Assembly: GCA_036266835.1 (NCBI GenBank)
Contig: DATAXD010000012.1
Coordinates: forward strand, 1 to 64,000
Length of the DNA: 64,000 bases
Direction: 5' to 3'
DNA from: Galbitalea sp036266835
Lineage (GTDB): Bacteria; Actinomycetota; Actinomycetes; Actinomycetales; Microbacteriaceae
Part shown: in pieces, positions 1-6,683 of the stretch
Layout of the letters: the number at the start of each line of letters is the position of its first letter
Numbering within the stretch: position 1 is the first letter of the stretch
Program-made: the position numbers and the translations under genes
Notes under the pieces: model-generated
Seen by the model: only the letters and a program-made list of their open reading frames with translations
Database searches by the model: none
Told to the model about the DNA's origin: nothing

Positions 1-267
1 CATCAGGCTGTCGACGTGCTGCTTTTCGTCGCCGCCCAGCGAGCTCCAGATTGCGGCCTTCCGACCGACCACGATGAGTGCGATTACGGCGGCGGCTGTG
101 TGCTCGCGATCCTGATGCCCGATGACACGCCGCGCCGACCCGCTACCTATTGACGCTGCGATAATGCCTGCCACGACGATCGCGACGAACGGCAGGATCG
201 CATCCAAGAAGATCTTGGATCCTGTCGTCGAAACGAACCACGCGTGTATTTCGTTCCACCAGTCCAT
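1..267 (-). CDS. Membrane protein, N-terminal 89 residues (cut by window edge)
   Basis: The reading frame starts at ATG 267-265 and stays open to base 1, so only the N-terminus is visible. It begins MDWWNEIHAW, has one hydrophobic segment at about residues 23-41 (ILPFVAIVVAGIIAAS), then an Arg/His/Lys-rich stretch and a soluble-looking helix. This suggests a single-pass protein with its C-terminal part in the cytoplasm. Similar small membrane proteins of unknown function occur in Microbacteriaceae (recalled, not searched). A TAGGGT -10 box lies 7 nt upstream of the ATG and no Shine-Dalgarno is seen, which supports this start as leaderless. I cannot assign a function. Confidence 0.7.
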   Translation of the reverse strand, partial: MDWWNEIHAWFVSTTGSKIFLDAILPFVAIVVAGIIAASIGSGSARRVIGHQDREHTAAAVIALIVVGRKAAIWSSLGGDEKQHVDSLM

Positions 268-274
268 ATATCGC

Positions 275-280
275 ACCCTA
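275..280 (-). promoter_or_regulatory. -10 box (TAGGGT), leaderless start
   Basis: TAGGGT on the minus strand, 7 nt before the ATG at 267, with no ribosome binding site between. It fits the TAnnnT-N5-7-start pattern repeated through the window. Confidence 0.5.
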
Positions 281-363
281 CGCGGGGGATTTGGATGCGC
301 AACAGCCCCGGCGGGATGTTCGACTACTGAAACGGATTCACGAATTCACGCCGTACGTGCGAC

Positions 364-633
364 TTAACTGAACCGGAAGCAATCGATCGCGTCGTCGATG
401 CTCCAGAAGTCACCGAGCGGCATCGAAGGCCGGCGTGACGAAAACATCCTCTTGGCGCGGAATCGAGCGGCGCCCGAATCGGCGAACGATTCGATGTATC
501 CAAGCACTTCGCCTGTGCGCCGGGTAACGCGCCACAGGTCGTCGTTCAGCTGAACGAGACGGATGCCAAACCGAGTCACGCTCGGGACGGAGACGAGCGC
601 TGATCGTGATCCAGCAAAATCCAGAGTGGTCAT
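364..633 (-). CDS. Small conserved protein downstream of an SOS box
   Basis: An 89-residue protein starting MTTLDFAGSR. The ATG at 633 has GGAG 5 nt upstream. A longer in-frame start at 702 has no ribosome binding site and would lie almost on the SOS box, so I reject it. The C-terminal half (about 40-89) looks like a compact fold: LWRVTRRTGEVLGYIE, then FRAKRM and a tail GDFWSIDDAIDCFRF. I recall similar short Microbacteriaceae proteins of unknown role. A LexA-type box sits 70-85 bp upstream (703-718), and TAACCT at about 682-687 could be a -10. Being SOS-controlled, it may act in the DNA-damage response; nothing in the sequence shows how. Confidence 0.72.
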   Translation of the reverse strand: MTTLDFAGSRSALVSVPSVTRFGIRLVQLNDDLWRVTRRTGEVLGYIESFADSGAARFRAKRMFSSRRPSMPLGDFWSIDDAIDCFRFS

Positions 634-702
634 TCGAACTCCAAGAGGTGCAGCCGGCCGACTGAATGGGGACACTCCTAGGTTACGAACGACCGCTGAC
701 AT

Positions 703-718
703 TCGAACGGATGTTCGG
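703..718. promoter_or_regulatory. LexA (SOS) operator
   Basis: TCGAAC-GGAT-GTTCGG matches the actinobacterial LexA consensus TCGAAC-RNRY-GTTCGA at every constrained position except the last base. It lies upstream of the small gene ending at 364 and just past the stop of the aldo/keto reductase gene, so the small gene is the likely target. Confidence 0.75.
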
Positions 719-726
719 TGCTGCCG

Positions 727-1734
727 CTACCCGCGGCTCGTCCCGTCCACGGCGAACGGCTCGATCGCCGTGATCTCAGCGGAGGTGAGCGGCGGCTGCG
801 CAAGAACTCCGAAGCTGTTCTCGAGTTGCGGGACGCTCGAAGCGCCGATCAGCGCCGAAGTGATCTCCGGCTGTCGCAGGATCCAGCTCAGCGCGAGCTG
901 GGCAAGCGACTGGCCGCGGTCCTTCGCGATCGCGTTCAGGGCTCGAACCCGCTCAAGGTATTCGCCCGTGACGTTGCTCGCGCCGATCCAGCGTCCCTCG
1001 GCCGCCCGCGATCCTGCTGGCACTTTTCCGTCGAGGTAGCGATCGGTCAGGAGTCCCTGCGCGAGCGGCGAGTAAGCAATGCTGCCGACTCCGAGCTGGT
1101 CGAGCACCGGGAACAGCCCGTTCTCGATGCCGCGATCGAACATGTTGTATCGCGGCTGGTGGATCGTCAGCGGGATCTTGTGCTCGGCGAGTGCAGCGGC
1201 AGCGGCAAGCGTCTCTTCCGGGTTGTAGTTCGAGATGCCCGCGTACAGCGCTTTGCCTGACTGAACCGCGGATGCCAGCGCCCCCATCGTCTCCTCGATC
1301 GGCGTTTCGGGATCGGGTCGATGCGAGTAGAAGATGTCGACGTAGTCGACACCCATCCGCTTCAGGCTCTGATCGAGGGATGCGAGCAGGTATTTCCGCG
1401 ATCCCCACTCGCCGAACGGCCCCGGCCACATGTCGTACCCCGCCTTGGTCGACAGGATGAGCTCGTCGCGGTACGGCACGAAGTCGCTCGCGTAAATGCT
1501 CCCGAAATTCGACTCGGCTGAGCCGGCGGGAGGGCCGTAGTTGTTGGCCAGGTCGAAGTGGTTGATGCCGAGATCGAAGGCGCGGCGCAGGATCGCGCGC
1601 TGGGTTTCGAGCGGCCGATCCGATCCGAAGTTGTTCCAGAGTCCGAGCGACACGCCCGGCAATTTGAGCCCGCTCTTGCCGACTCGTTTGTACTCGATGG
1701 TGTCGTATCTGGCATCCGCTGCGATGTATGGCAT
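727..1734 (-). CDS. gpr: Aldo/keto reductase, YghZ/L-glyceraldehyde-3-phosphate reductase type
   Basis: A 335-residue NADPH-dependent aldo/keto reductase, the full length of the family. It aligns from memory along its whole length with E. coli YghZ: the shared stretches include NHFDLANNYGPPAGSAE, STKAGYDMWPGPFG, GGSRKYLLASLDQSLKRMG-type sequence and FYSHRPD. The catalytic tetrad is present: Asp61, Tyr66, Lys97, His138. The family reduces L-glyceraldehyde 3-phosphate and methylglyoxal-like aldehydes, a detoxification role in the cytoplasm. The ATG at 1734 follows TACGCT by 6 nt with no Shine-Dalgarno. It is divergent from msrA, another stress-repair enzyme. Confidence 0.92.
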   Translation of the reverse strand: MPYIAADARYDTIEYKRVGKSGLKLPGVSLGLWNNFGSDRPLETQRAILRRAFDLGINHFDLANNYGPPAGSAESNFGSIYASDFVPYRDELILSTKAGYDMWPGPFGEWGSRKYLLASLDQSLKRMGVDYVDIFYSHRPDPETPIEETMGALASAVQSGKALYAGISNYNPEETLAAAAALAEHKIPLTIHQPRYNMFDRGIENGLFPVLDQLGVGSIAYSPLAQGLLTDRYLDGKVPAGSRAAEGRWIGASNVTGEYLERVRALNAIAKDRGQSLAQLALSWILRQPEITSALIGASSVPQLENSFGVLAQPPLTSAEITAIEPFAVDGTSRG

Positions 1735-1740
1735 CCCTTA

Positions 1741-1746
1741 AGCGTA
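1741..1746 (-). promoter_or_regulatory. -10 box (TACGCT), leaderless start
   Basis: TACGCT on the minus strand, 6 nt before the ATG of the aldo/keto reductase at 1734. Confidence 0.5.
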
Positions 1747-1816
1747 CGGGGAACATCCGGCTCGCCCCGACGGTTGTACAGGGCAGATTCCGGGGCCGAA
1801 ACCCCGTGACGAAAGG

Positions 1817-1822
1817 TAGGTT
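1817..1822 (+). promoter_or_regulatory. Possible -10 box (TAGGTT) of msrA
   Basis: TAGGTT lies 5 nt before the msrA ATG at 1828. GAAAGG at 1811-1816 could instead be a distant ribosome binding site, so leaderless expression is likely but not certain here. Confidence 0.4.
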
Positions 1823-1827
1823 GAACT

Positions 1828-2355
1828 ATGCAAACATTCGTTCTCGCCGGTGGCTGTTTCTGGTGTCTCGACGCGGTGTACCGCACGCTCAAGGGAGTGA
1901 AGGACGTGGTGTCGGGCTACACGGGCGGCACCATCGACCACCCCAGCTACGAGGATGTCTGCACCGGCCGCACGGGGCACGCGGAGGCCGTGAAGGTGGT
2001 CTTCGATGAGAAGGTCATTCCGCCCTCCGTGATCCTGGACGTGTTCTTCAGCCTCCACGACCCGCGCCAGCTGAACCGCCAGGGCAACGATGTCGGCACG
2101 CAATACCGGTCGGCGATGTTCTATACGGATGACGCGCAGAAGAAGCTGTTCGAGGAGGCTCGCGACCGGGCATCCGAGTACTGGGATGGTGGACTCGTCA
2201 CGACCCTCGAGCCGCTGGGCAAGTGGTGGGATGCCGAGGATTACCACCAGGACTTCTTCGCGAAGAACCCGGGCCAGGGCTACTGCCTCGCGGTCGCGCT
2301 GCCGAAGGTCAACAAAATTCGCAAGTCGTACGCGGAATACGTGCTCGCTTCATAG
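1828..2355 (+). CDS. msrA: Peptide methionine (S)-S-oxide reductase
   Basis: A 175-residue MsrA. It reduces methionine-S-sulfoxide in proteins and free methionine with thioredoxin as electron donor, repairing oxidative damage in the cytoplasm. The catalytic GCFWC motif is at residues 9-13 with nucleophile Cys10; YTGG, the HAEAV segment, HDPRQLNRQGNDVGTQYRS and the C-terminal EDYHQDF segment are all typical. The length fits the compact actinobacterial form. A convincing intrinsic terminator follows at 2383-2420, so it is probably a single-gene unit. Confidence 0.95.
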   Translation: MQTFVLAGGCFWCLDAVYRTLKGVKDVVSGYTGGTIDHPSYEDVCTGRTGHAEAVKVVFDEKVIPPSVILDVFFSLHDPRQLNRQGNDVGTQYRSAMFYTDDAQKKLFEEARDRASEYWDGGLVTTLEPLGKWWDAEDYHQDFFAKNPGQGYCLAVALPKVNKIRKSYAEYVLAS

Positions 2356-2382
2356 CGACTTCTCCTTACCCGCAATAGCCAG

Positions 2383-2420
2383 GCGCCGGTTCGTCCCGAG
2401 ATGGGACGGCCGGCGCTTTT
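2383..2420 (+). terminator. Intrinsic terminator of msrA
   Basis: A stem of GCGCCGG (2383-2389) with CCGGCGC (2410-2416), extended inward by GTCCC/GGGAC, is followed by TTTT. It lies 28 bp after the msrA stop. Confidence 0.8.
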
Positions 2421-2427
2421 GCGTTCG

Positions 2428-2498
2428 GCGGCTCGTCGACGCTGGATCCGACGAGCCGCACCGGCTATCCCGGCACGAGTGCCGGTGCGGCTTCGTCG
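2428..2498 (+). promoter_or_regulatory. Mutually exclusive RNA hairpins upstream of ssb
   Basis: Segment A (GCGGCTCGTCG, 2428-2438) can pair perfectly with segment B (CGACGAGCCGC, 2449-2459). B extended to 2465 can instead pair with segment C (2481-2498), giving about 17 pairs with one bulge. The two structures exclude each other. The block ends 45 nt before the ssb start and has no T-run after C. It could be a leader switch, or a repeat-derived structure if the transcript starts further downstream. Confidence 0.5.
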
Positions 2499-2543
2499 CA
2501 CGACAACAACACGTCGAGTCGATCAGGTCAAAACGGAGGATCA

Positions 2544-3095
2544 GTGTCAGACAACATCTCACTCACCGGAATTGTCGGTTCGGAGCCGAGGTCGGTGACG
2601 ACTCCCGAAGGGCTGGCGATCACGAGCTTTCGTCTCGCATCCAGCCAGCGCCGCTTCGACCGCGCGCAGGAAAAATGGGTCGACGGCGAAACGAATTGGT
2701 ACACCGTGACGACCTTCCGCCAGTTGGCGGCAAACGCAGCGGTGTCGATCAAGAAGGGCGAACGCGTCGTCGTTACGGGCCGCCTGAAGGTGCGCGACTG
2801 GGAAGCGGGCGGCAAGCGCGGGGTCAACGTGGATGTCGAGGCGGACGCACTCGGTCACGACCTGAGTTGGGGCACCGCAGCCTTCTCGCGCGGGGCGGGG
2901 CCTGCGACGAGCGATGCCTCCGCATCGACGTCCGCGCCCGCCGCGAGCTTCCCCACGGAAGCCGAGCTCGAAGCGATAGTCGATGGTGCTTCGGCGCCGG
3001 CGGCTTCGACGGCCTCCGCTTCGACGGCGTCCGCTTCGACCGCACGCGCTTCGGCAGTCGCCGTTCAGGCAGGCGAGCCGGAGACGCCGTTCTAG
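2544..3095 (+). CDS. ssb: Single-stranded DNA-binding protein, second paralogue type
   Basis: A 183-residue SSB with an N-terminal OB fold (about 1-110: SLTGIVGSEPR, NWYTVTTFRQLA, VVVTGRLKVRDWE). It coats single-stranded DNA as an oligomer. The linker carries a 15-bp tandem repeat (3002-3061) encoding STASA units. The tip ends ETPF, keeping Pro-Phe but lacking the run of acidic residues of replicative SSBs. Its place before ettA and a thioesterase recalls the second mycobacterial SSB (Rv2478c) rather than the replicative one. The GTG at 2544 has GGAGG 4 nt upstream. Its stop overlaps the convergent SRPBCC gene by 4 bases. The replicative ssb should lie elsewhere. Confidence 0.93.
   Translation: MSDNISLTGIVGSEPRSVTTPEGLAITSFRLASSQRRFDRAQEKWVDGETNWYTVTTFRQLAANAAVSIKKGERVVVTGRLKVRDWEAGGKRGVNVDVEADALGHDLSWGTAAFSRGAGPATSDASASTSAPAASFPTEAELEAIVDGASAPAASTASASTASASTARASAVAVQAGEPETPF
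3002..3061 (+). repeat. 15-bp tandem repeat in the ssb linker
   Basis: Four units of the type GCTTCGACGGCSTCC, the last two diverged, encode Ala-Ser-Thr-Ala-Ser-like repeats. The period of 15 preserves the frame, so copy number can vary between strains without breaking the protein. Confidence 0.75.
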
Positions 3096-3712
3096 CCGAT
3101 TCGCGTCGGCTCGACGCCCAGCTTCGCGGCATAGCGGCGGTTGAGGTCGGCCCAGCCGAATTCCATCGCATCCATTCCTCGGATCGCGGGCTTCGGATGC
3201 CCGTCCAGTACTCCCACCGCGACGTCGAGACACAGGTGCCAGCCCGCGGCAACGGCTGATGCCATCGCCGAGTCCGCGAGGGTTTGACGGAGCGTGAGTC
3301 GTGTTCGCGGCGAGCGTGCATCGGTTTCGAGCTCTTCGACGGTCCAGGTGACGGTGTCGTCGCCCCAGCTGTACTCGAGGATCCGCGGCGCGTCGGCAGT
3401 GAAAACGACGCTTGGGAGGTCGACCTGCACGGCGTTTTCGCCATCGAGCATTGTGACCGTGGCACGTCCGACTCTGGATAGGTCGCGGTCGGCCGTGTAA
3501 GGCGCCCAGGCGCCGAGCTCCGTCGGTTTGGTGATCAGCGACCAGACTTCGGTCGCTGAATTCGGAAACTCCCGCGGGATCACGACCGTCGTTCGGCCAT
3601 GCCCGGTGTCACAACTAACGCCGGTCAGCAGAGGGGTCGCCGATTTCCTGCCGGCAGTCGCGCGCGGCCGCTTGAGTGTTGATGGTCCCGTTCGCGGGCT
3701 CTCACGAACCAT
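3092..3712 (-). CDS. SRPBCC (START/AHSA1-like) family protein
   Basis: A 206-residue protein with an N-terminal Arg/Lys/Ser-rich extension of about 40 residues and an SRPBCC domain from about residue 41: VVIPREFPNSATEVWSLIT, then WAPYTADRDL, a central LEYSWGDDTVTWTVEEL and a C-terminal helix with GWHLCLDV. This helix-grip fold binds hydrophobic ligands and is common in AHSA1-like proteins of unknown role. The ATG at 3712 follows TAGGTT by 7 nt, supporting the long form; a start near residue 33 (GTG) is the alternative. It is convergent with ssb, with 4 bases shared at the stops. Confidence 0.8.
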   Translation of the reverse strand: MVRESPRTGPSTLKRPRATAGRKSATPLLTGVSCDTGHGRTTVVIPREFPNSATEVWSLITKPTELGAWAPYTADRDLSRVGRATVTMLDGENAVQVDLPSVVFTADAPRILEYSWGDDTVTWTVEELETDARSPRTRLTLRQTLADSAMASAVAAGWHLCLDVAVGVLDGHPKPAIRGMDAMEFGWADLNRRYAAKLGVEPTRIG

Positions 3713-3719
3713 GGCGGAT

Positions 3720-3725
3720 AACCTA
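3720..3725 (-). promoter_or_regulatory. -10 box (TAGGTT), leaderless start
   Basis: TAGGTT on the minus strand, 7 nt before the ATG at 3712, no ribosome binding site between. Confidence 0.5.
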
Positions 3726-3834
3726 CGCTCGCTAGTCCATTGCGTCTAGCCGTTGCAAAGTGGCGAATCCCCAAATTTCCGCGTCTAGAATCTCGGAAGG
3801 GCGAACCGAGTCGCGGGCGCAGAAGGGGGATGAT

Positions 3835-4308
3835 GTGAGCTGGCCTCGGTTCGCGGTCGCAGTCCCGCTCGTGCTGGCGACCACGATTGCTCTCGCCGGA
3901 TGCGCCCAGGCGGCACCAAAGGTGACCCCAAGCAGGGTGCCGACACCAACACCCGGGTCGACCAGCACCGCGATCCCGGTCTACAAGCCCGAGGGGACCG
4001 CGAAGCAGAATCTCGACTACTTCCGTCTCGTCGGCCATGCCCTGCTCGACAACAACCCCAGCGCCAACGCGCACGGCAAGACGATCGTCAACTGGTTCGT
4101 TGCTCACGGTTTCGACAAGGCCAACATGCAGGTCACTCCAGATACGACAACCATTGGCCTGGCCGCCTGGAACATCGAGTTTTCGGTCAAAATAAACGGC
4201 GGATGCCTCATCGGCCAGGCCGGAAACGTTGGATTCCAATCATTCGCTGCACCGGTCCTGTCCACCGGAAAGTGCCTCATCGGCCAGACCCGTCCGATCA
4301 ACTGGTAG
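3835..4308 (+). CDS. Small lipoprotein (resembles DUF6993 lipoproteins)
   Basis: A 157-residue lipoprotein: a lipoprotein signal peptide with lipobox LAGC (Cys23), then a Thr/Pro/Ser-rich spacer (about 30-48) and a globular domain with NYFRLV-like, GFDKANMQVTPD and CLIGQ motifs, the last repeated near the C-terminus (CLIGQTRPINW). Two internal cysteines (GGCLIG, GKCLIG) may form a disulfide outside the membrane. The GTG start at 3835 has AAGGGGGA 4 nt upstream; a longer in-frame start at 3760 would bury the signal peptide. It resembles small Microbacteriaceae lipoproteins I recall as DUF6993; function unknown. Confidence 0.8.
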   Translation: MSWPRFAVAVPLVLATTIALAGCAQAAPKVTPSRVPTPTPGSTSTAIPVYKPEGTAKQNLDYFRLVGHALLDNNPSANAHGKTIVNWFVAHGFDKANMQVTPDTTTIGLAAWNIEFSVKINGGCLIGQAGNVGFQSFAAPVLSTGKCLIGQTRPINW

Positions 4309-4344
4309 CACCCTCGGGCGCCCGGTCGGGCATCCGCGGGCCCG

Positions 4345-4350
4345 TAGACT
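4345..4350 (+). promoter_or_regulatory. -10 box (TAGACT), leaderless start of ettA
   Basis: TAGACT lies 6 nt before the ettA ATG at 4357, with no ribosome binding site between. Confidence 0.55.
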
Positions 4351-4356
4351 TGACGC

Positions 4357-6039
4357 ATGGCCGAATTCATTTACACGATGGTCCGCGCCCGAAAAGCGGT
4401 CGGCGACAAGCTCATCCTCGATGACGTCACGATGTCGTTTTTCCCCGGCGCCAAGATCGGAGTGGTCGGCCCGAACGGCGCCGGTAAGTCCACGATCCTC
4501 AAGATCATGGCGGGCCTCGACACTCCAAGCAACGGCGAGGCGCGCCTGAGCCCGGGCTATTCCGTGGGCATCCTGATGCAGGAGCCCGAGCTCGACGAGA
4601 CCAAAACCGTACTCGAGAACGTGCAGGAAGGCGTCGGCCCGATCAAGGAGAAGGTCGATCGATTCAACGAGATCTCGCTCGCGATGGCCGAACCGGATGC
4701 CGACTTCGATGCGCTGCTTGCCGAGATGGGAACGCTGCAGGAGGAGATCGACGCGGCGGATGCCTGGGATCTCGACTCCCAGCTCGAACAGGCGATGGAT
4801 GCGCTCCGCACGCCCCCCGGCGATGCCGCCGTGAGCAACCTGTCCGGTGGCGAGAAGCGGCGCGTCGCACTCACCAAACTGCTTCTGCAGAAGCCCGACC
4901 TGCTGCTGCTCGACGAACCCACCAATCACCTCGACGCCGAGAGCGTTCTGTGGCTCGAACAGCATCTGGCCAAATATCACGGTGCCGTTCTTGCTGTCAC
5001 CCACGATCGGTACTTCCTCGACCATGTCGCCGAGTGGATCGCCGAGGTCGACCGCGGGCACCTGTATCCGTATGAGGGCAACTACTCGACCTACCTGCAG
5101 AAGAAGGGCGAACGCCTCGAGGTGCAGGGCAAGAAGGATGCCAAGCTCGCCAAGCGCCTGTCGAGCGAGCTGGAGTGGGTGCGCAGTAACGCCAAGGGCC
5201 GTCAGGTGAAGTCGAAGGCGCGCCTCGCGCGCTACGACGAGATGGTCATGGAGGCCGAGAAGACTCGCAAGCTCGACTTCGAGGAACTGGTCATTCCGGT
5301 TGGTCCGCGACTCGGCGCGCAGGTGATCGAGGCGAAGAAGCTGGCCAAGGGATTCGAGGGGCGCGTTCTCATCGACGGCCTCAGTTTTACGCTGCCGCGC
5401 AACGGCATCGTCGGCGTCATCGGCCCGAACGGCGTCGGCAAGACAACGTTGTTCAAGACCATTGTCGGACTCGAACCGCTGGATGACGGCGTGCTGACGG
5501 TCGGCGAGACGGTCGACATTTCCTACGTCGACCAGGGGCGCGGCGGCATCGACCCGAACAAGACGCTGTGGGAGGTCGTGTCCGACGGACAAGACTTCAT
5601 CCAGGTCGGCAAGACCGAAATCCCGTCGCGGGGTTACGTCTCGCAGTTCGGTTTCAAGGGACCCGACCAGCAGAAGAAGGCGGGCGTCCTATCCGGTGGG
5701 GAGCGCAATCGGCTCAACCTCGCCCTGACGCTCAAGCAGGGCGGCAACCTGCTGCTGCTCGACGAGCCGACCAACGACCTGGATGTCGAAACGCTCGGCA
5801 GCCTCGAAAATGCTCTGCTCGAATTCCCCGGCTGCGCGGTGGTCATTACGCACGACAGGTGGTTCCTCGACCGAATCGCCACGCACATCCTCGCCTACGA
5901 GGGCACCGACGATGAGCCGGGCAACTGGTACTGGTTCGAGGGCAATTTCGAGTCGTATGAGGAGAACAAGGTCGAGCGCCTTGGGGCGGATGCCGCGAAG
6001 CCGCACCGCAGTACGTATCGGAAGTTGACGAGGGACTAG
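4357..6039 (+). CDS. ettA: Energy-dependent translational throttle protein EttA (ABC-F)
   Basis: A 560-residue ABC-F protein with two ATP-binding domains and no membrane segments. The first Walker A (GPNGAGKST) is at 38-46, with signature LSGGEKRRVAL and Walker B LLLLDEPTNHLD. The second has GPNGVGKTTLF, LSGGERNRLNLAL and LLLLDEPTNDLD. The charged inter-domain linker (KLAKRLSSELEWVRSN and following) is the EttA-type tRNA-interacting arm. EttA binds the ribosomal E site and gates the first elongation step according to ATP/ADP. The ATG is leaderless-type. It is followed after a 33-bp repeat by a thioesterase gene. Confidence 0.95.
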   Translation: MAEFIYTMVRARKAVGDKLILDDVTMSFFPGAKIGVVGPNGAGKSTILKIMAGLDTPSNGEARLSPGYSVGILMQEPELDETKTVLENVQEGVGPIKEKVDRFNEISLAMAEPDADFDALLAEMGTLQEEIDAADAWDLDSQLEQAMDALRTPPGDAAVSNLSGGEKRRVALTKLLLQKPDLLLLDEPTNHLDAESVLWLEQHLAKYHGAVLAVTHDRYFLDHVAEWIAEVDRGHLYPYEGNYSTYLQKKGERLEVQGKKDAKLAKRLSSELEWVRSNAKGRQVKSKARLARYDEMVMEAEKTRKLDFEELVIPVGPRLGAQVIEAKKLAKGFEGRVLIDGLSFTLPRNGIVGVIGPNGVGKTTLFKTIVGLEPLDDGVLTVGETVDISYVDQGRGGIDPNKTLWEVVSDGQDFIQVGKTEIPSRGYVSQFGFKGPDQQKKAGVLSGGERNRLNLALTLKQGGNLLLLDEPTNDLDVETLGSLENALLEFPGCAVVITHDRWFLDRIATHILAYEGTDDEPGNWYWFEGNFESYEENKVERLGADAAKPHRSTYRKLTRD

Positions 6040-6072
6040 GGTCTCGATACGCCGCTGCGCGGCTACTCGACC
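6040..6072. repeat. REP-like intergenic repeat, copy 1
   Basis: This 33-bp element starts GGTCTCGATACG and ends GGCTACTCGACC with a GC-rich palindromic centre. It begins directly after the ettA stop codon. Two more copies lie inverted at 21170-21208 and 54751-54787. Confidence 0.75.
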
Positions 6073-6084
6073 ACCGGAAAACAG

Positions 6085-6558
6085 ATGCGCATCCACGTTC
6101 AGATCCCGCTCCGCTGGTCGGACTTCGATGCCTACGCACACGTCAACAACGCCGAGATGCTGCGCGTGCTCGAGGAGGCGCGCATCCAGGCGATGTGGCG
6201 CCCGGATGATGGATCCGTGTCCGAGGCGCCGACCGCGGTAATGGATGTGCGGCCCGGCGCCGACACGCTCGCGCTGATCGCGCGTCAGGAGATCGAGTAC
6301 GTGGCGCCCATCCCGTATATGCGCCAGCCCCTCGATATTGAGATGTGGGCGGGCGCACTCGGAGGCGCGAGCATCGATGTCTGCTACGAGGTGTTCTCGC
6401 CGATTGGCGTTGAGCCGCGCGTGCTTTACACGCGGGCGGCGACCACGGTTGTCATGGTGTCGGCCGACACGAACAACCCCACGCGGGTTCCGGCTGAGCT
6501 CCGCGAGGCGTGGAAGCCGTACCTCGAGGAGCGGGTCGCATTCGGCAAACGCCGCTGA
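6085..6558 (+). CDS. Acyl-CoA thioesterase, 4HBT hotdog family
   Basis: A 157-residue hotdog-fold thioesterase of the YbgC/FadM type that cleaves acyl-CoA to free acid and CoA. The N-terminal RWSDFDAYAHVNNAEML carries the family signature, Asp in RWSDFD being the catalytic residue, followed by EEARIQAMW. A thioesterase directly after ettA is also found in mycobacteria (Rv2475c after Rv2477c, from memory), so the linkage is old. The start ATG has only a weak CGGA upstream. It is convergent with tesB, with a repeat element between them. Confidence 0.85.
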   Translation: MRIHVQIPLRWSDFDAYAHVNNAEMLRVLEEARIQAMWRPDDGSVSEAPTAVMDVRPGADTLALIARQEIEYVAPIPYMRQPLDIEMWAGALGGASIDVCYEVFSPIGVEPRVLYTRAATTVVMVSADTNNPTRVPAELREAWKPYLEERVAFGKRR

Positions 6559-6608
6559 CCGGCCCGCTGCATCGTGGCGGCCGAGGGCACTCACCAGCCG
6601 GGTCGCCG

Positions 6609-6674
6609 AAAATTCAGGCTGACCAGCCCGCGAAGCCCGAATGAAAGCTCGTCGGCGGTGCAGCCTGAGTTTTT
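6609..6674. repeat. Inverted-repeat element between convergent genes, copy A
   Basis: The left arm AAAATTCAGGCTG (6609-6621) and right arm CAGCCTGAGTTTTT (6661-6674) match at 12 of 13 positions. With a T-run on each strand it looks like a bidirectional terminator. A related element lies at 29271-29337, also between convergent genes. Confidence 0.7.
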
Positions 6675-6683
6675 CGCGAAAGC

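Noticed and set aside
4240..5592. Long open frame antisense to ettA (450 codons)
   Set aside because: It mirrors the codon structure of ettA on the other strand, has no recognisable domain and no start signals. High third-position GC commonly opens such frames.
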